DNA from: a virus | Length of the DNA: 28,478 bases | Strand: one strand, 5' to 3' | Virus record (IMG/VR): IMGVR_UViG_3300008517_000150 | Location: 1-28,478 of that record | Shown here: positions 7,057-14,407 of the stretch, in pieces | Layout: each line of letters starts with the position of its first letter | Numbering within the stretch: the stretch's first letter is position 1 | The notes under the pieces: model-generated | Told to the model about the DNA's origin: nothing | What the model saw: the letters and a program-made list of their open reading frames with translations, nothing else | The model's database searches: none | Program-made: the position numbers and the translations under genes

Positions 7057-7989
7057 TCATCTCTCCACCATCTTTATCTCTTCGAATAATTCATTCAAGA
7101 ATCGTGTTTCTATAAACTTTTTGCTGTAATTATTTATCTTGCCTTTACTCCAATCCGGGTGTTTATTGCCATAAAAAATCTTCATATCATCATATAGCTT
7201 TCGCCAGATCGGAGTATTCTGTCGTATAACCTGTTCGGCAAAATGAAATAATGCCCTCTTCAATTGGTGGTTAAATCTCTGATTCCCCTTCTTGGCTACC
7301 ATTCCGGCATAATGTCTCAGGGCATACTTATCGCTAAACCGGGAAGCCCTTTTAATACCGGTTATCAGGCCACCGGCTACTGCAGGTCCGACTCCCTTTA
7401 TCCCCTTTAGATAATCCTTCCAGACAGGATGTTTCCTTACTTCTGCTTGTAATAGTTTAGTTTGAAGTTCGAAATCTTCTTCTAGGGCCTGGATAACTGC
7501 CTCCTTTTTCTCCACCGCCTCTTTCTCGTATCCGTTCAGATTCACCAATTCTAATCTATTCTTTAGAGCGAACAGCCTTAATTTAGTCGCCACCATAATC
7601 TTTTCAGTATCAGCACGCTCTTTGAATATTATGCTGATCCGGGCAGTCATTTCGTCTAGCTCTTTGAATTCATAAAAATCTTCAGGGTGCTCCTTAATTA
7701 AATGTTTTACGGCAAAAGCGTCGTTCTTGTCTGTTTTTGGTAGCTTCAGGTTCTCCCGGCACTCCTTAGTTCTGATTCCCGGCAGTGTAAATACCTGATG
7801 GCCCCTTCTCCTAGCTAAGAGTTTAAAGGAGTCTCCGCCACCTTCCTCGAAATAGAAGGAATTTTCCTTTTCAATCTTATCCAGAAATTTGGAGAATTCT
7901 CCGACGCTCGGGGCCATGGTTTTGGATTTCTCATTCGCGAGATCAAAGACCTTTAATTCCTTTTTAATGGACCATTTAACAAAATACAT
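7057..7989 (-). CDS. IS110-family transposase-like protein lacking the catalytic-serine segment
   Basis: 310 residues with both IS110 domains. The RuvC-like DEDD domain is at the N-terminus: D16 in KVFDLANEK, E48/E49 in FYFEEGGG, and D87 and D90 in LPKTDKNDAFAVKHL. The Transposase_20-like domain contains GIKGVGPAVAGGLITGI (about 195-211) and RHYAGMVAKKGNQRF. In typical members about 15 residues with an SG motif, holding the nucleophilic serine, lie between YAGL and KxGN; here that segment is absent and no serine replaces it. Typical IS110 enzymes recombine DNA guided by a bridge RNA encoded in the element's non-coding end. AGGTGA precedes the ATG. Hairpin arrays lie on both sides. It may be an inactive relic, a lineage variant or a repurposed protein. 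Confidence 0.85.
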   Translation of the reverse strand: MYFVKWSIKKELKVFDLANEKSKTMAPSVGEFSKFLDKIEKENSFYFEEGGGDSFKLLARRRGHQVFTLPGIRTKECRENLKLPKTDKNDAFAVKHLIKEHPEDFYEFKELDEMTARISIIFKERADTEKIMVATKLRLFALKNRLELVNLNGYEKEAVEKKEAVIQALEEDFELQTKLLQAEVRKHPVWKDYLKGIKGVGPAVAGGLITGIKRASRFSDKYALRHYAGMVAKKGNQRFNHQLKRALFHFAEQVIRQNTPIWRKLYDDMKIFYGNKHPDWSKGKINNYSKKFIETRFLNELFEEIKMVER

Positions 7990-8014
7990 TTTAAATCACC
8001 TTTCTTTCTTTAGC

Positions 8015-8856
8015 GAGGCAGAAGCAATCTATAAATAGCTTTTTCGTATTCTTACGCTAGCATTCTGTCTGCAGTATTTTATTCGGAAGCAATTCTTGAT
8101 CAGCACATTAAACATTATCGCTTTAACTTTCCGTTTTGTCAGTCAGAGACATATTTCTATTAGTAATCCCTTCGAATATAATGCTATAATAGTTCTCCTT
8201 CCCTTTTTTTCTAATATCTAAGATAGACAAAAGGCAATTTTGGCCTAAACGAATAAGTCATTATAATTTTAGCTCTTTGCCTGTCCCAGCTTTTATTAAG
8301 GCAGAAGCAAACATTCTTTAGTCTATCGATATCGAATTAGTAGCATTCTGCCCACAGTATCTTCTTCTCGGAAGTAACCTCGCTAATAGCATGTTAAGCA
8401 TCTTCCTTTTAGCTTTCCGAGGAGATTTAGGCAGAGACATAAGGCTTTTATCTATCTTCGGAATAAAATGTTTTTCAGTACTCCGCCTCCCCATCCTTAG
8501 AGACGGACAGAGGCATTCGCCAACTAAATAAATCAATACCATCCTAGCTCTCTGCCCATCTCTTTGATCTTTCTGTCATCTAATAATAGAAGCATATATT
8601 TAGTAGCAATTCTCCAGTCTACAGTTCCCTATTAGCGTTCTATCTCTCAATTTTCTTTTTTTTGGGAGGCAAAAGCAGATATATTACAAGCTTTTTTATA
8701 TCACCATTCCTTTAGCATTCTGCCTCACGATCCTCTACCGGAAGCATCTTTATTGTAGCAATTTAAGCAATTTTATTATAGCTTTCCGGTCCACTAGGAC
8801 AGAGACATGCCTCTTCTATTAGCTCTTTAGACATAACATACCAATAGTACTCCGCC
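8015..8856 (-). repeat. Array of 12 hairpin units in A-B-C-D order, upstream of the IS110-like gene
   Basis: Units lie at 8015-8070, 8084-8133, 8144-8197, 8226-8285, 8300-8352, 8367-8421, 8430-8487, 8500-8562, 8586-8643, 8666-8726, 8737-8790 and 8797-8856. On the minus strand most share one plan: a 5-10 bp stem, one bulged base, GC (or AC), then T, a variable 25-40-nt interior, GC (or GT), and the closing stem. Stems fall into types: A GGCAGAA/TTCTGCC, B CGGAA/TTCCG, C GGCGGAG/CTCTGCC, D GGGCAGAG/CTCTGTCC, plus one E (ATAGAA/TTCTAT). Order is A-B-C-D, A-B-C-D, E, A-B-C; A to B is 67-71 nt and B to C 60-63 nt each time. The third unit is weak. No gene is supported inside. Confidence 0.8.
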
Positions 8857-8868
8857 CCATTCTCATTT

Positions 8869-8940
8869 CTATCTTCTTTTTAATATTAAATATGTTACTA
8901 TTGCCACCACTACTACAATTCCTATGAACCAATACCACAT
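8869..8940 (-). CDS. Very small membrane protein (23 aa)
   Basis: An ATG at 8940 with GAGAGGTG upstream opens a 23-codon frame: MWYWFIGI, a run of valine, isoleucine and alanine, then a basic KRR tail. It is almost entirely one transmembrane helix with a positive C-terminus. Shine-Dalgarno sequence and composition support translation, but the size makes this less certain. It lies between the hairpin array and the next small gene. Confidence 0.55.
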   Translation of the reverse strand: MWYWFIGIVVVVAIVTYLILKRR

Positions 8941-8955
8941 CTTTGTTCACCTCTC

Positions 8956-9252
8956 TTATTTCTCCGTCTTTAGCCGGCTTTTTAATAACTGCATTCTCTC
9001 TGATACTCTATTCATTTGTTCTCTAATTTCGCAGAGTCTTTTATATTCATTTTCAATCCATCCTTCGGAAGCCTTCTTGGCAAGATCCTTTTCCTCTTGC
9101 ACTTCCATCGGGGAACCAACTAGCTCGCTATTTACTTCAGATATAATTATATTCAGTTCTTTAGCCCGATCTAATACGGAAAAAACGACTTTTGATATAT
9201 CCCCAGTAGTCGCTGGTTTCTTACTTTCTCCACTGCTTAATTCTCCTGTCAT
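8956..9252 (-). CDS. Small coiled-coil protein
   Basis: A 98-residue protein: the first 18 residues are flexible (SSGESKKPATTGD), then two long helices follow with heptad character (IENEYKRLCEIREQMNRVSE). AGGAGG lies nine bases before the ATG. It resembles small coiled-coil accessory proteins of phages; function unknown. Confidence 0.65.
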   Translation of the reverse strand: MTGELSSGESKKPATTGDISKVVFSVLDRAKELNIIISEVNSELVGSPMEVQEEKDLAKKASEGWIENEYKRLCEIREQMNRVSERMQLLKSRLKTEK

Positions 9253-9270
9253 CTCTTCTTTCCTCCTTTC

Positions 9271-9999
9271 TTAATTAATTTTAGGAAACATTTTTATCTT
9301 TTCCGGATAGATTTCTTTCAGACTATCTTTCAAGTAGACCGAGATATTATTCCATTTACAATAATTTACTATATTCTCTACCCAATCTCTTTTTGGTATG
9401 ACCTTCCCCTTCCTCTTCCCGGTCTCTGCTCCCAGGATCACCCAATCAATATTTGCATTTAAAAAAGGTCCGGGGTTAATATATTCGAGTATAGGTTCGA
9501 TTGACACAAAGGTTATATTGCAGCTCGTAATAAATAGATAAGGGATCCCTCTCTCAAAATCTTTTTCTCTTGTTATGGTTACTCCCAGCCAGCAGTTTCT
9601 CGGGAAAATATATCTATCATAAACCTCCGGATATCTTGTCAGAAATTGGAAGATATGTTGGGGATATTGTTTTACTTTTTCCAACACTTTTTCTAACCAC
9701 TCATCTTTCCAATGAGCTATTTCGCTCATTGATCCCACGAATATCTTTTGGGTCTTTTGGGGAAATTTTTTAGCATATTGAGAATATAAAAATGTAGGTT
9801 TAAAATTCTTTAAACCCGATAAGTAACCTCCTGTCCAAACCCAATTAGGATGTGCCATATAATAAAAATTAAACTCATCACTATATCTCTGTTTCCAAAA
9901 CCTCTTTGCTATTGCCCTGGCGTAACAATAGCTACAGTTGTTCCTGCAGCCCCAGCACGGATTCCACGTCATCGAACACCACCCGATTTTATTTTTCAT
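9271..9999 (-). CDS. DUF5131 (gp37/gp68-like) radical-SAM-like protein
   Basis: 242 residues. The N-terminus reads MTWNPCWGCRNNCSYCYARA, the hallmark of DUF5131 phage proteins, with CxxxCxxC at C18, C22 and C25 and an extra Cys at 15. Later segments fit the same family: IFVGSMSEIAHW, FQFLTRYPEVY, CWLGVTI, IEPILEYI and WVILGAETG. The family is a radical-SAM branch common in phages; its reaction is not known to me. The start overlaps the stop region of the upstream gene, so translation is probably coupled. Confidence 0.85.
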   Translation of the reverse strand: MKNKIGWCSMTWNPCWGCRNNCSYCYARAIAKRFWKQRYSDEFNFYYMAHPNWVWTGGYLSGLKNFKPTFLYSQYAKKFPQKTQKIFVGSMSEIAHWKDEWLEKVLEKVKQYPQHIFQFLTRYPEVYDRYIFPRNCWLGVTITREKDFERGIPYLFITSCNITFVSIEPILEYINPGPFLNANIDWVILGAETGKRKGKVIPKRDWVENIVNYCKWNNISVYLKDSLKEIYPEKIKMFPKIN

Positions 10000-10171
10000 T
10001 TTCTTCCACCGCAGCCTTTCTAAAATTTACGTCAGCTTCATCTTCCCAGGAATATTTCTTATCCTTCACCACTAATTTCTCAATATTTTTTTTAAGTCTC
10101 TTCGAAAAATCATTGAATTCACTGTTTCTTTTTATCTGCTCATAATAAGTCTTTATGGTAGGAAACATCAT
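9989..10171 (-). CDS. Small charged helical protein (60 aa)
   Basis: A 60-residue, lysine- and glutamate-rich protein with a probable helix in residues 5-35. AGGAGG stands just upstream of two adjacent ATG codons; either may be used. Its end overlaps the DUF5131 start. Function unknown. Confidence 0.6.
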   Translation of the reverse strand: MMFPTIKTYYEQIKRNSEFNDFSKRLKKNIEKLVVKDKKYSWEDEADVNFRKAAVEENEK

Positions 10172-10180
10172 CTTGCCTCC

Positions 10181-10513
10181 TCATAATTTTTTATATGCTT
10201 CAAATGTAATAAAATCGGCCTCTCCAATAACTATTCTCTGGCCACACCTTAAACATATTCTTGTCTGCCCCTTCCTTCCAGCTTTTGCGCGGATAACATG
10301 AATCGGTCTTGGTAGTTCTTTATTGATATCGAATGGGCAGCCACTTTTATAATTTGTCACACAACGCATTACCGTTATCCATTTACCATTGCCTGCTCGG
10401 TACCCGCAATCGTGGGGATTCCAACAGACCCGGCAAGGGCACATTTTATCTGCTGCCCCAGTCAATCGCCCTTTATATTCTCTTTTATCTAAAAGCCGGT
10501 TTCTAATTTTCAT
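10181..10513 (-). CDS. Cysteine-rich zinc-binding protein
   Basis: 110 residues with CPCRVC (C25, C27, C30), C36, C51, CPF (C59) and a C-terminal CLRCGQR (C87, C90), enough for two zinc sites. The N-terminus is basic and the core carries WNPHDCGYR. It probably binds nucleic acid. It sits between small phage genes without a strong upstream Shine-Dalgarno sequence (AGGCTAAGA is the best), so coupling may help. Confidence 0.65.
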   Translation of the reverse strand: MKIRNRLLDKREYKGRLTGAADKMCPCRVCWNPHDCGYRAGNGKWITVMRCVTNYKSGCPFDINKELPRPIHVIRAKAGRKGQTRICLRCGQRIVIGEADFITFEAYKKL

Positions 10514-10527
10514 TCTTAGCCTGCATT

Positions 10528-10701
10528 CTAACCTCTTTTTAATATTGGATCTCGCATCTCTGGTTTTAATTTTTGCTTACTATCAATTATTCTTTTTTTT
10601 CGTCTTTCATTCAGCATTCTACTTCTTTTAAATTGGTCTATTAAGACAAATAACATAAAAAGTAGAAGTAAACCAATAATAATATTCCTAATTATTATCA
10701 T
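10528..10701 (-). CDS. Small single-span membrane protein (57 aa)
   Basis: The ATG at 10701 is chosen because GGAGGT stands eight bases upstream. The protein then starts directly with a transmembrane helix (IIIRNIIIGLLLLFMLFVL), followed by a very basic tail (KRSRMLNERRKKR). A longer frame from 10743 is open but unneeded. Likely an inner-membrane protein with a cytoplasmic basic tail; role unknown. Confidence 0.65.
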   Translation of the reverse strand: MIIIRNIIIGLLLLFMLFVLIDQFKRSRMLNERRKKRIIDSKQKLKPEMRDPILKRG

Positions 10702-10752
10702 TTTATTTAACCTCCAATAAAAATACTTTTTTTTAAATTTCATTTCTTCTTT

Positions 10753-10971
10753 TTAATCTCTTCCTATAACTTTTTTGAAATCTATCACGCTTAATTCATG
10801 ACCTTTGAATATCGCTGATTCGCCATTCCCCCCGACATAATAAATATTATTAGCGTCTAGATCACTTAGCATTTCTGTATATACAGCATCAATACAGTCT
10901 AAATCTGTTATGATTTTAATTTCATCCCCATAAATTGTAATCAGATTAAATTCTTCTCTTTTATTTGTCAT
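10753..10971 (-). CDS. Small conserved-type protein of unknown function
   Basis: A 72-residue acidic protein with alternating strands (FNLITIYGDEIKIITDLD) and a C-terminal helix. Its ATG overlaps the stop of the gene upstream as ATGA, so it is coupled to it. No motif recognised. Confidence 0.6.
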   Translation of the reverse strand: MTNKREEFNLITIYGDEIKIITDLDCIDAVYTEMLSDLDANNIYYVGGNGESAIFKGHELSVIDFKKVIGRD

Positions 10972-11201
10972 CTTCTCGACCTCCCTTTTAACCTTCTTTT
11001 CTTATCATGCCCGCAGTTCATTTTCTCTATTCGCTTCCATTCTCCTAACTTCTTCCTTCTGGCCCTCTTAATTTCCCTTCTCTTTGCCTTGTCGATCTCA
11101 GAATCGAGCATATCGAAGGTCTGATTAATATAGTCCTTACCCATGCTACTATCTATCCTTTCAGCCTCTTTCTTGAGATATTTTCTAATCGCTTTCTGCA
11201 T
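10968..11201 (-). CDS. Very basic small protein
   Basis: 77 residues, with a strongly basic second half (KRREIKRARRKKLGEWKR, then KKRRLKGRSRR at the end) and helical propensity. GGAAGG precedes the ATG. Likely nucleic-acid binding by charge alone. It is coupled to the next gene by ATGA. Confidence 0.6.
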   Translation of the reverse strand: MQKAIRKYLKKEAERIDSSMGKDYINQTFDMLDSEIDKAKRREIKRARRKKLGEWKRIEKMNCGHDKKRRLKGRSRR

Positions 11202-11254
11202 ACTGCCTTCCTTTCTAATTTAGTTTTCTGCCTCTTATTTGCTCAATACATTAG

Positions 11255-11497
11255 TCAAGGATATCCTCTTAACAGTAGCAATCCTCTGTTCTCTTTAAAA
11301 TCACTGTACCTTTCTTCCAGCCTCTCCAGCCTGTCCTGTATTGCTCCAATCAGCTCTACGTTGGTCCCATCCCGGCTAATTAAAATCTTAATTAGAAGTT
11401 CATTCTTTTCTATCTTAAAGCTCAAATACGAGACCCATAATCCTACTAAAACCATTATGACTATAAGCACAATTAATAGATTCTCGAACTTTCTCAT
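11255..11497 (-). CDS. Membrane-anchored coiled-coil protein
   Basis: 80 residues: a transmembrane helix at about 7-27 (LLIVLIVIMVLVGLWVSYLSF), then a coiled coil (IGAIQDRLERLEERYSDF). Its ATG overlaps the upstream gene's stop. The shape fits small phage proteins that sit in the host membrane; function unknown. Confidence 0.6.
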   Translation of the reverse strand: MRKFENLLIVLIVIMVLVGLWVSYLSFKIEKNELLIKILISRDGTNVELIGAIQDRLERLEERYSDFKENRGLLLLRGYP

Positions 11498-11679
11498 CTC
11501 TCCACCTCTTTAATCCGTTTTTCCAACTGTCTTCTCATGCTATTATCTGGGGATAAATTCTTAATTAGCTTCTTCCATTTCCTGATCTTATTCTCTTCCC
11601 TCCGATTCGCTTCCTTATATTTTTGGCATTTTTCCTTATTCCGGCCGTGCTTCTTTGCTCCTCCAGATGTTTTTCTCAT
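11494..11679 (-). CDS. Small basic phage protein (61 aa)
   Basis: Starts at the ATG at 11679, after GAGAGGGA, as MRKTSGGAKKHGRNKEKCQK, a pattern seen in small phage proteins (KCxxYxxxNRREENKIRK). A longer frame is open to 11799, but its first 40 residues read over the neighbouring small gene in another register. Highly basic and helical; probably binds nucleic acid. Confidence 0.65.
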   Translation of the reverse strand: MRKTSGGAKKHGRNKEKCQKYKEANRREENKIRKWKKLIKNLSPDNSMRRQLEKRIKEVER

Positions 11680-11726
11680 CGCTACATCCCTCTCCTCTCC
11701 CTTAAAAAGTTCCTTTTTATTGGATC

Positions 11727-11900
11727 TTATAATTTCATTATCTTGCATAACAACTTTACTGCCCGCCCATATCTGCCCGGATTCTGTTTCGAATCCCAAC
11801 CATATTTATGGGATAATTTTTTCTTGTTCTGCTCATAGGTCTCCCATTTATTATCTCTATGCATCTTATTCTTTTGATTTGCGAACGGTTTAATACTCAT
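11727..11900 (-). CDS. Small conserved-type protein (57 aa)
   Basis: An ATG at 11900 overlaps the end of the helicase gene and opens 57 codons: MSIKPFANQKNK, then KWETYEQNKKKL and HKYGWDSKQNPGRYGRAVKL. GGGA lies about twelve bases upstream, so the ribosome binding site is modest and coupling to the helicase is likely. The composition is that of a real polar phage protein. Function unknown. Confidence 0.55.
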   Translation of the reverse strand: MSIKPFANQKNKMHRDNKWETYEQNKKKLSHKYGWDSKQNPGRYGRAVKLLCKIMKL

Positions 11901-13170
11901 GTGCTGTATATTCCCTTTCTTTTATCCGGCAATATTCTGGATAAAAATCTAAGGCAAATTTTCCAATCGTCCCATCTCTATTCTTCGCAATCAGAATTTC
12001 CATCTTTTCTGGTAATTCGCCACCTGTCCTCATCTCAATCTTTTCTTTGAGTCGCTCTTCCCAGTAAACAAAAAGGACGATGGGAGAGCATTCCTCAATT
12101 CTTCCACTATCCCTAAGGTCAGAGAGTCTAGGTTTTCTAATTATGTTCTTATTGCCTCGTGATAGTTGACTCACCACAAAAGTGGATATTTCTCGTCCCA
12201 GGGTTATGCCCTGCAAGTCTTTTATGTTCCCAGTCACTTTCTGATAATCGGTTAGTGCCTTCTTCCTATCTAGGTTCTGGAGGTAATCCATGAATACTAT
12301 TTCAGGATTATATTTTTGAATATATCTTCTTATGTCCTCTATATCAAATACCTTCTTGATATTCAAATTCCAATGATCCCCTACTATGGTAGCGATGCTA
12401 TCCAGGGCCTCTCTCTCTCCTTTATCGAATATTCCCTTCCTAAAATCCATGATATTCTTGGGCATCAAGTTGGATAACAATCTTCGAGAAATTTCTAGTG
12501 CAGTCATCTCTGAAGATAAATAAAGAATCTTTTTTTCTTCCACCACATCTATAAAATCTATAGCCAGTTGTATAGCAAATGAGGTTTTCCCCTGGCTGGT
12601 AAATCCTCCAATAGTTATTATTTCTCCTTTGTCTATCCCCCCGAGGTATCTATTAAGATGTCCCATCTTAAACCGGTGGGCTACTCCTTCTGCCGATATT
12701 TTTAAGGTATTCTTCAATAGTGTTTTTAAGTTTTCTTCCTTTATCTCGATTATCGGTATCAGGGATATTTTTTCAAGTGCCTTCTGGGTGTCTATCTTCT
12801 CTAACTTTAGTTCCTCTAAAATAAATAATATTTTTCGTTGATTAGATTTTTTCTTAATAATCTGGTTATAGAATTCTATATTCTCGGGAGTAGGTACACT
12901 ATTAACCAGCTGGGTCAGATAGGTTATTCCTCCTATATCTATTAGTTTGTTTTTGTTCTGCAATTCTTCTGATAAAGTCACCAGATCCACAGCTATATTT
13001 TTATTGAATAGCTCGAGGATTACCTGGTATATTCTACTATGAGAAGTCTTATAGTAATCATTAGGCTCCAGAATTTCCACACTAGCATAGACGGCCCTCG
13101 GGGATAGTAACATCGAGCCTAAAGAGGCTTGTTCCGCCGAAATATTCCGTTCTGATTCTATCGGTAACAT
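11890..13170 (-). CDS. dnaB: Replicative DNA helicase (DnaB family)
   Basis: 426 residues from the ATG at 13170, which has AAGGAGA upstream; the frame is open further but its extra N-terminus would overlap the loader gene. The N-terminal domain is typical (SAEQASLGSMLL near residue 11-22). The ATPase core has Walker A GGFTSQGKTS at 188-197 and Walker B VFMDYLQN at about 292-299; the Walker A departs from the common GRPSMGKT. Downstream are FVVSQLSRG, LSDLRDSGRIEE and a C-terminal AKNRDGTIG, all helicase motifs. It should form a hexamer unwinding DNA at the fork. Upstream genes encode its probable loader and a DnaD-like initiator. Confidence 0.95.
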   Translation of the reverse strand: MLPIESERNISAEQASLGSMLLSPRAVYASVEILEPNDYYKTSHSRIYQVILELFNKNIAVDLVTLSEELQNKNKLIDIGGITYLTQLVNSVPTPENIEFYNQIIKKKSNQRKILFILEELKLEKIDTQKALEKISLIPIIEIKEENLKTLLKNTLKISAEGVAHRFKMGHLNRYLGGIDKGEIITIGGFTSQGKTSFAIQLAIDFIDVVEEKKILYLSSEMTALEISRRLLSNLMPKNIMDFRKGIFDKGEREALDSIATIVGDHWNLNIKKVFDIEDIRRYIQKYNPEIVFMDYLQNLDRKKALTDYQKVTGNIKDLQGITLGREISTFVVSQLSRGNKNIIRKPRLSDLRDSGRIEECSPIVLFVYWEERLKEKIEMRTGGELPEKMEILIAKNRDGTIGKFALDFYPEYCRIKEREYTAHEY

Positions 13171-13180
13171 AATTTTCTCC

Positions 13181-13417
13181 TTATTCCAGATCGGGTAAAT
13201 CAGAAGCTTGACCTTCCTCTTCAAGACACTCAAAAACATCGGCTGGTCTGGGAAAGTATCTGCACTTTTTAAGGCATTCTTTGGTAATAAATTCGGTTTT
13301 ATCGTCAGATATCTCTTTAAATATTTCAAAATATATTTTTAAGACATCGGGGTTCAGATTCTTTTCGTACACCTTACCGAATATCTTCATCATCTCGTTA
13401 AAATTTTTCTTATCCAT
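13181..13417 (-). CDS. Probable helicase loader (SPP1 gp39-like)
   Basis: 78 residues. A helical core (FNEMMKIFGKVYEKN, then ISDDKTEFITKECLKKC) is followed by the short motif RYFPRPADVFECLEE, like the FPPxxAEI segment of gp39-type loaders, and by an acidic tail. The position directly upstream of dnaB and downstream of a DnaD-like gene is the classic place. It would bind DnaB and deliver it to DNA. The assignment rests on pattern and context; a search against PF11417 would decide. Confidence 0.6.
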   Translation of the reverse strand: MDKKNFNEMMKIFGKVYEKNLNPDVLKIYFEIFKEISDDKTEFITKECLKKCRYFPRPADVFECLEEEGQASDLPDLE

Positions 13418-14279
13418 CTTCTTCCTCCATCTTTCTTAAAGATTCCTCCATTCCATCACCCTTATTTTTTCTCAAATTAAGCTTAGCCTTTTCTAGGTCT
13501 GCAAACTTATCGGTCCTCCCATTTTCGAAGCGGGTGAGAAATTCTTGAAAAGTCCAGGTATAAGTACATAAGTCATATTCTTCTCCCTTTAGTAAAATTG
13601 CATAATTAGATATTCGTTGCTTAACTTCTTTAATAGTGGTATATTTCAACATCCTTTTTATCCGGTCCTGGATATTTTTTTCGGTCTTGGGAGATAAACT
13701 GGTATGAATCACAATATCCCTACTATTCCAGAAATTTAGCAATCCGGAGTATATATGTATTATCTTCTTGTTAAGAACATTCTTGTTAGTGTCCTTTTCA
13801 ATTCGTTTGCGTTTTAGGGTAGGTGTCCCTGAAGTCGTCTCTTCTTTTTCTTTAAATTGATATGGCCCCCAATTTATAATAGTTACAAGCACCCCATAAG
13901 GTGTCCCTGAAGGTGTCCCAATTTTGATGCGATGGTGTCCTTTTTTCTTCATTTGCGACGCGTCATTTTCCTTTATTTTACCGTTGTTTCCGGCTAGTCC
14001 GTTTAAAAAATTGCTCACTTTATGTCTAGACCAGCCCCAATCTGTAGCCAGAGACTTCTTAAAAACAAAGATTTGCCCAGATTTTATCTTTATTTTCATG
14101 TTTTTTATTTGCCCAGATTTTATCTTTATTTTTGCAGCCTTAAAATCGAAAGTATAGTCATCGTGGCTGGCTCTGAGTAATAAGTCCACCCAAGCCTGCC
14201 CCTTAGAAAATGGCTTGCTCTTCCAGATATTACTATTTTGTAGCTTCCTCCAAAGCTTAATCCAGCCTTTTTTTTGCAT
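13410..14279 (-). CDS. DnaD-like replication initiation protein
   Basis: 289 residues. The N-terminus (GWIKLWRKLQNSNIWKSKPF followed by SKGQAWVDLLLRASHDD) matches the winged-helix domain of phage replisome organizers. The C-terminal part (KRMLKYTTIKEVKQRIS...YTWTFQEFLTRFENG) is like the end of DnaD-type initiators. A 36-bp in-frame tandem duplication gives KIKIKSGQI twice, at 14071-14142. It should bind the phage origin and recruit helicase. AGGGG lies ten bases before the ATG; the 3' end overlaps the loader gene by eight bases. Confidence 0.8.
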   Translation of the reverse strand: MQKKGWIKLWRKLQNSNIWKSKPFSKGQAWVDLLLRASHDDYTFDFKAAKIKIKSGQIKNMKIKIKSGQIFVFKKSLATDWGWSRHKVSNFLNGLAGNNGKIKENDASQMKKKGHHRIKIGTPSGTPYGVLVTIINWGPYQFKEKEETTSGTPTLKRKRIEKDTNKNVLNKKIIHIYSGLLNFWNSRDIVIHTSLSPKTEKNIQDRIKRMLKYTTIKEVKQRISNYAILLKGEEYDLCTYTWTFQEFLTRFENGRTDKFADLEKAKLNLRKNKGDGMEESLRKMEEEDG

Positions 14280-14312
14280 CAGATAAATACCCCTTTTTTT
14301 TAGATGGCTGAT

Positions 14313-14407
14313 ATAAAAAAATTAAGGCAAACACCCAACCGTGGAGGTGCTACCTGCTAATAGCAGGCTTATGAATCCACAATTTTATAAGAATGTTTGC
14401 CCTAATT
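14313..14407 (-). ncRNA. Structured RNA element, copy 1, with T tract
   Basis: Read on the minus strand: a 14-bp outer stem (AATTAGGGCAAACA with TGTTTGCCTTAATT), inside it TTGTGG pairing with CCACGG, and inside that a hairpin CCTGCT-ATT-AGCAGG. GGTAGCACCTCCACGG on the 3' side is identical in the second copy at 15185-15280. A run of T follows the outer stem, so the whole folds as an intrinsic terminator. One outer pair is G-U on the minus strand but would be an A-C mismatch on the plus strand, so the RNA is minus-sense. It lies 34 bases upstream of the DnaD-like start: an attenuator, a riboswitch-like leader or the 3' end of a small RNA. Confidence 0.75.

Noticed and set aside
8318-8542. A 74-codon minus-strand open frame inside the 8-kb hairpin array
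   Set aside because: It crosses four hairpin units, has no ribosome binding site and its residues simply reflect the repeat; treated as chance.
8015-8856. A CRISPR array
   Set aside because: Units are not identical direct repeats, spacing varies, and the conserved parts are stems that pair within a unit; no cas gene is present.
8015-8856. Integron attC sites (folded hairpins with extrahelical bases)
   Set aside because: The bulged-base design is similar, but the RYYYAAC/GTTRRRY core sites, cassettes and an integrase are missing.
13171-13329. A 53-residue N-terminal extension of DnaB
   Set aside because: It overlaps the loader gene in another frame; AAGGAGA and the normal DnaB N-terminus mark the ATG at 13170.
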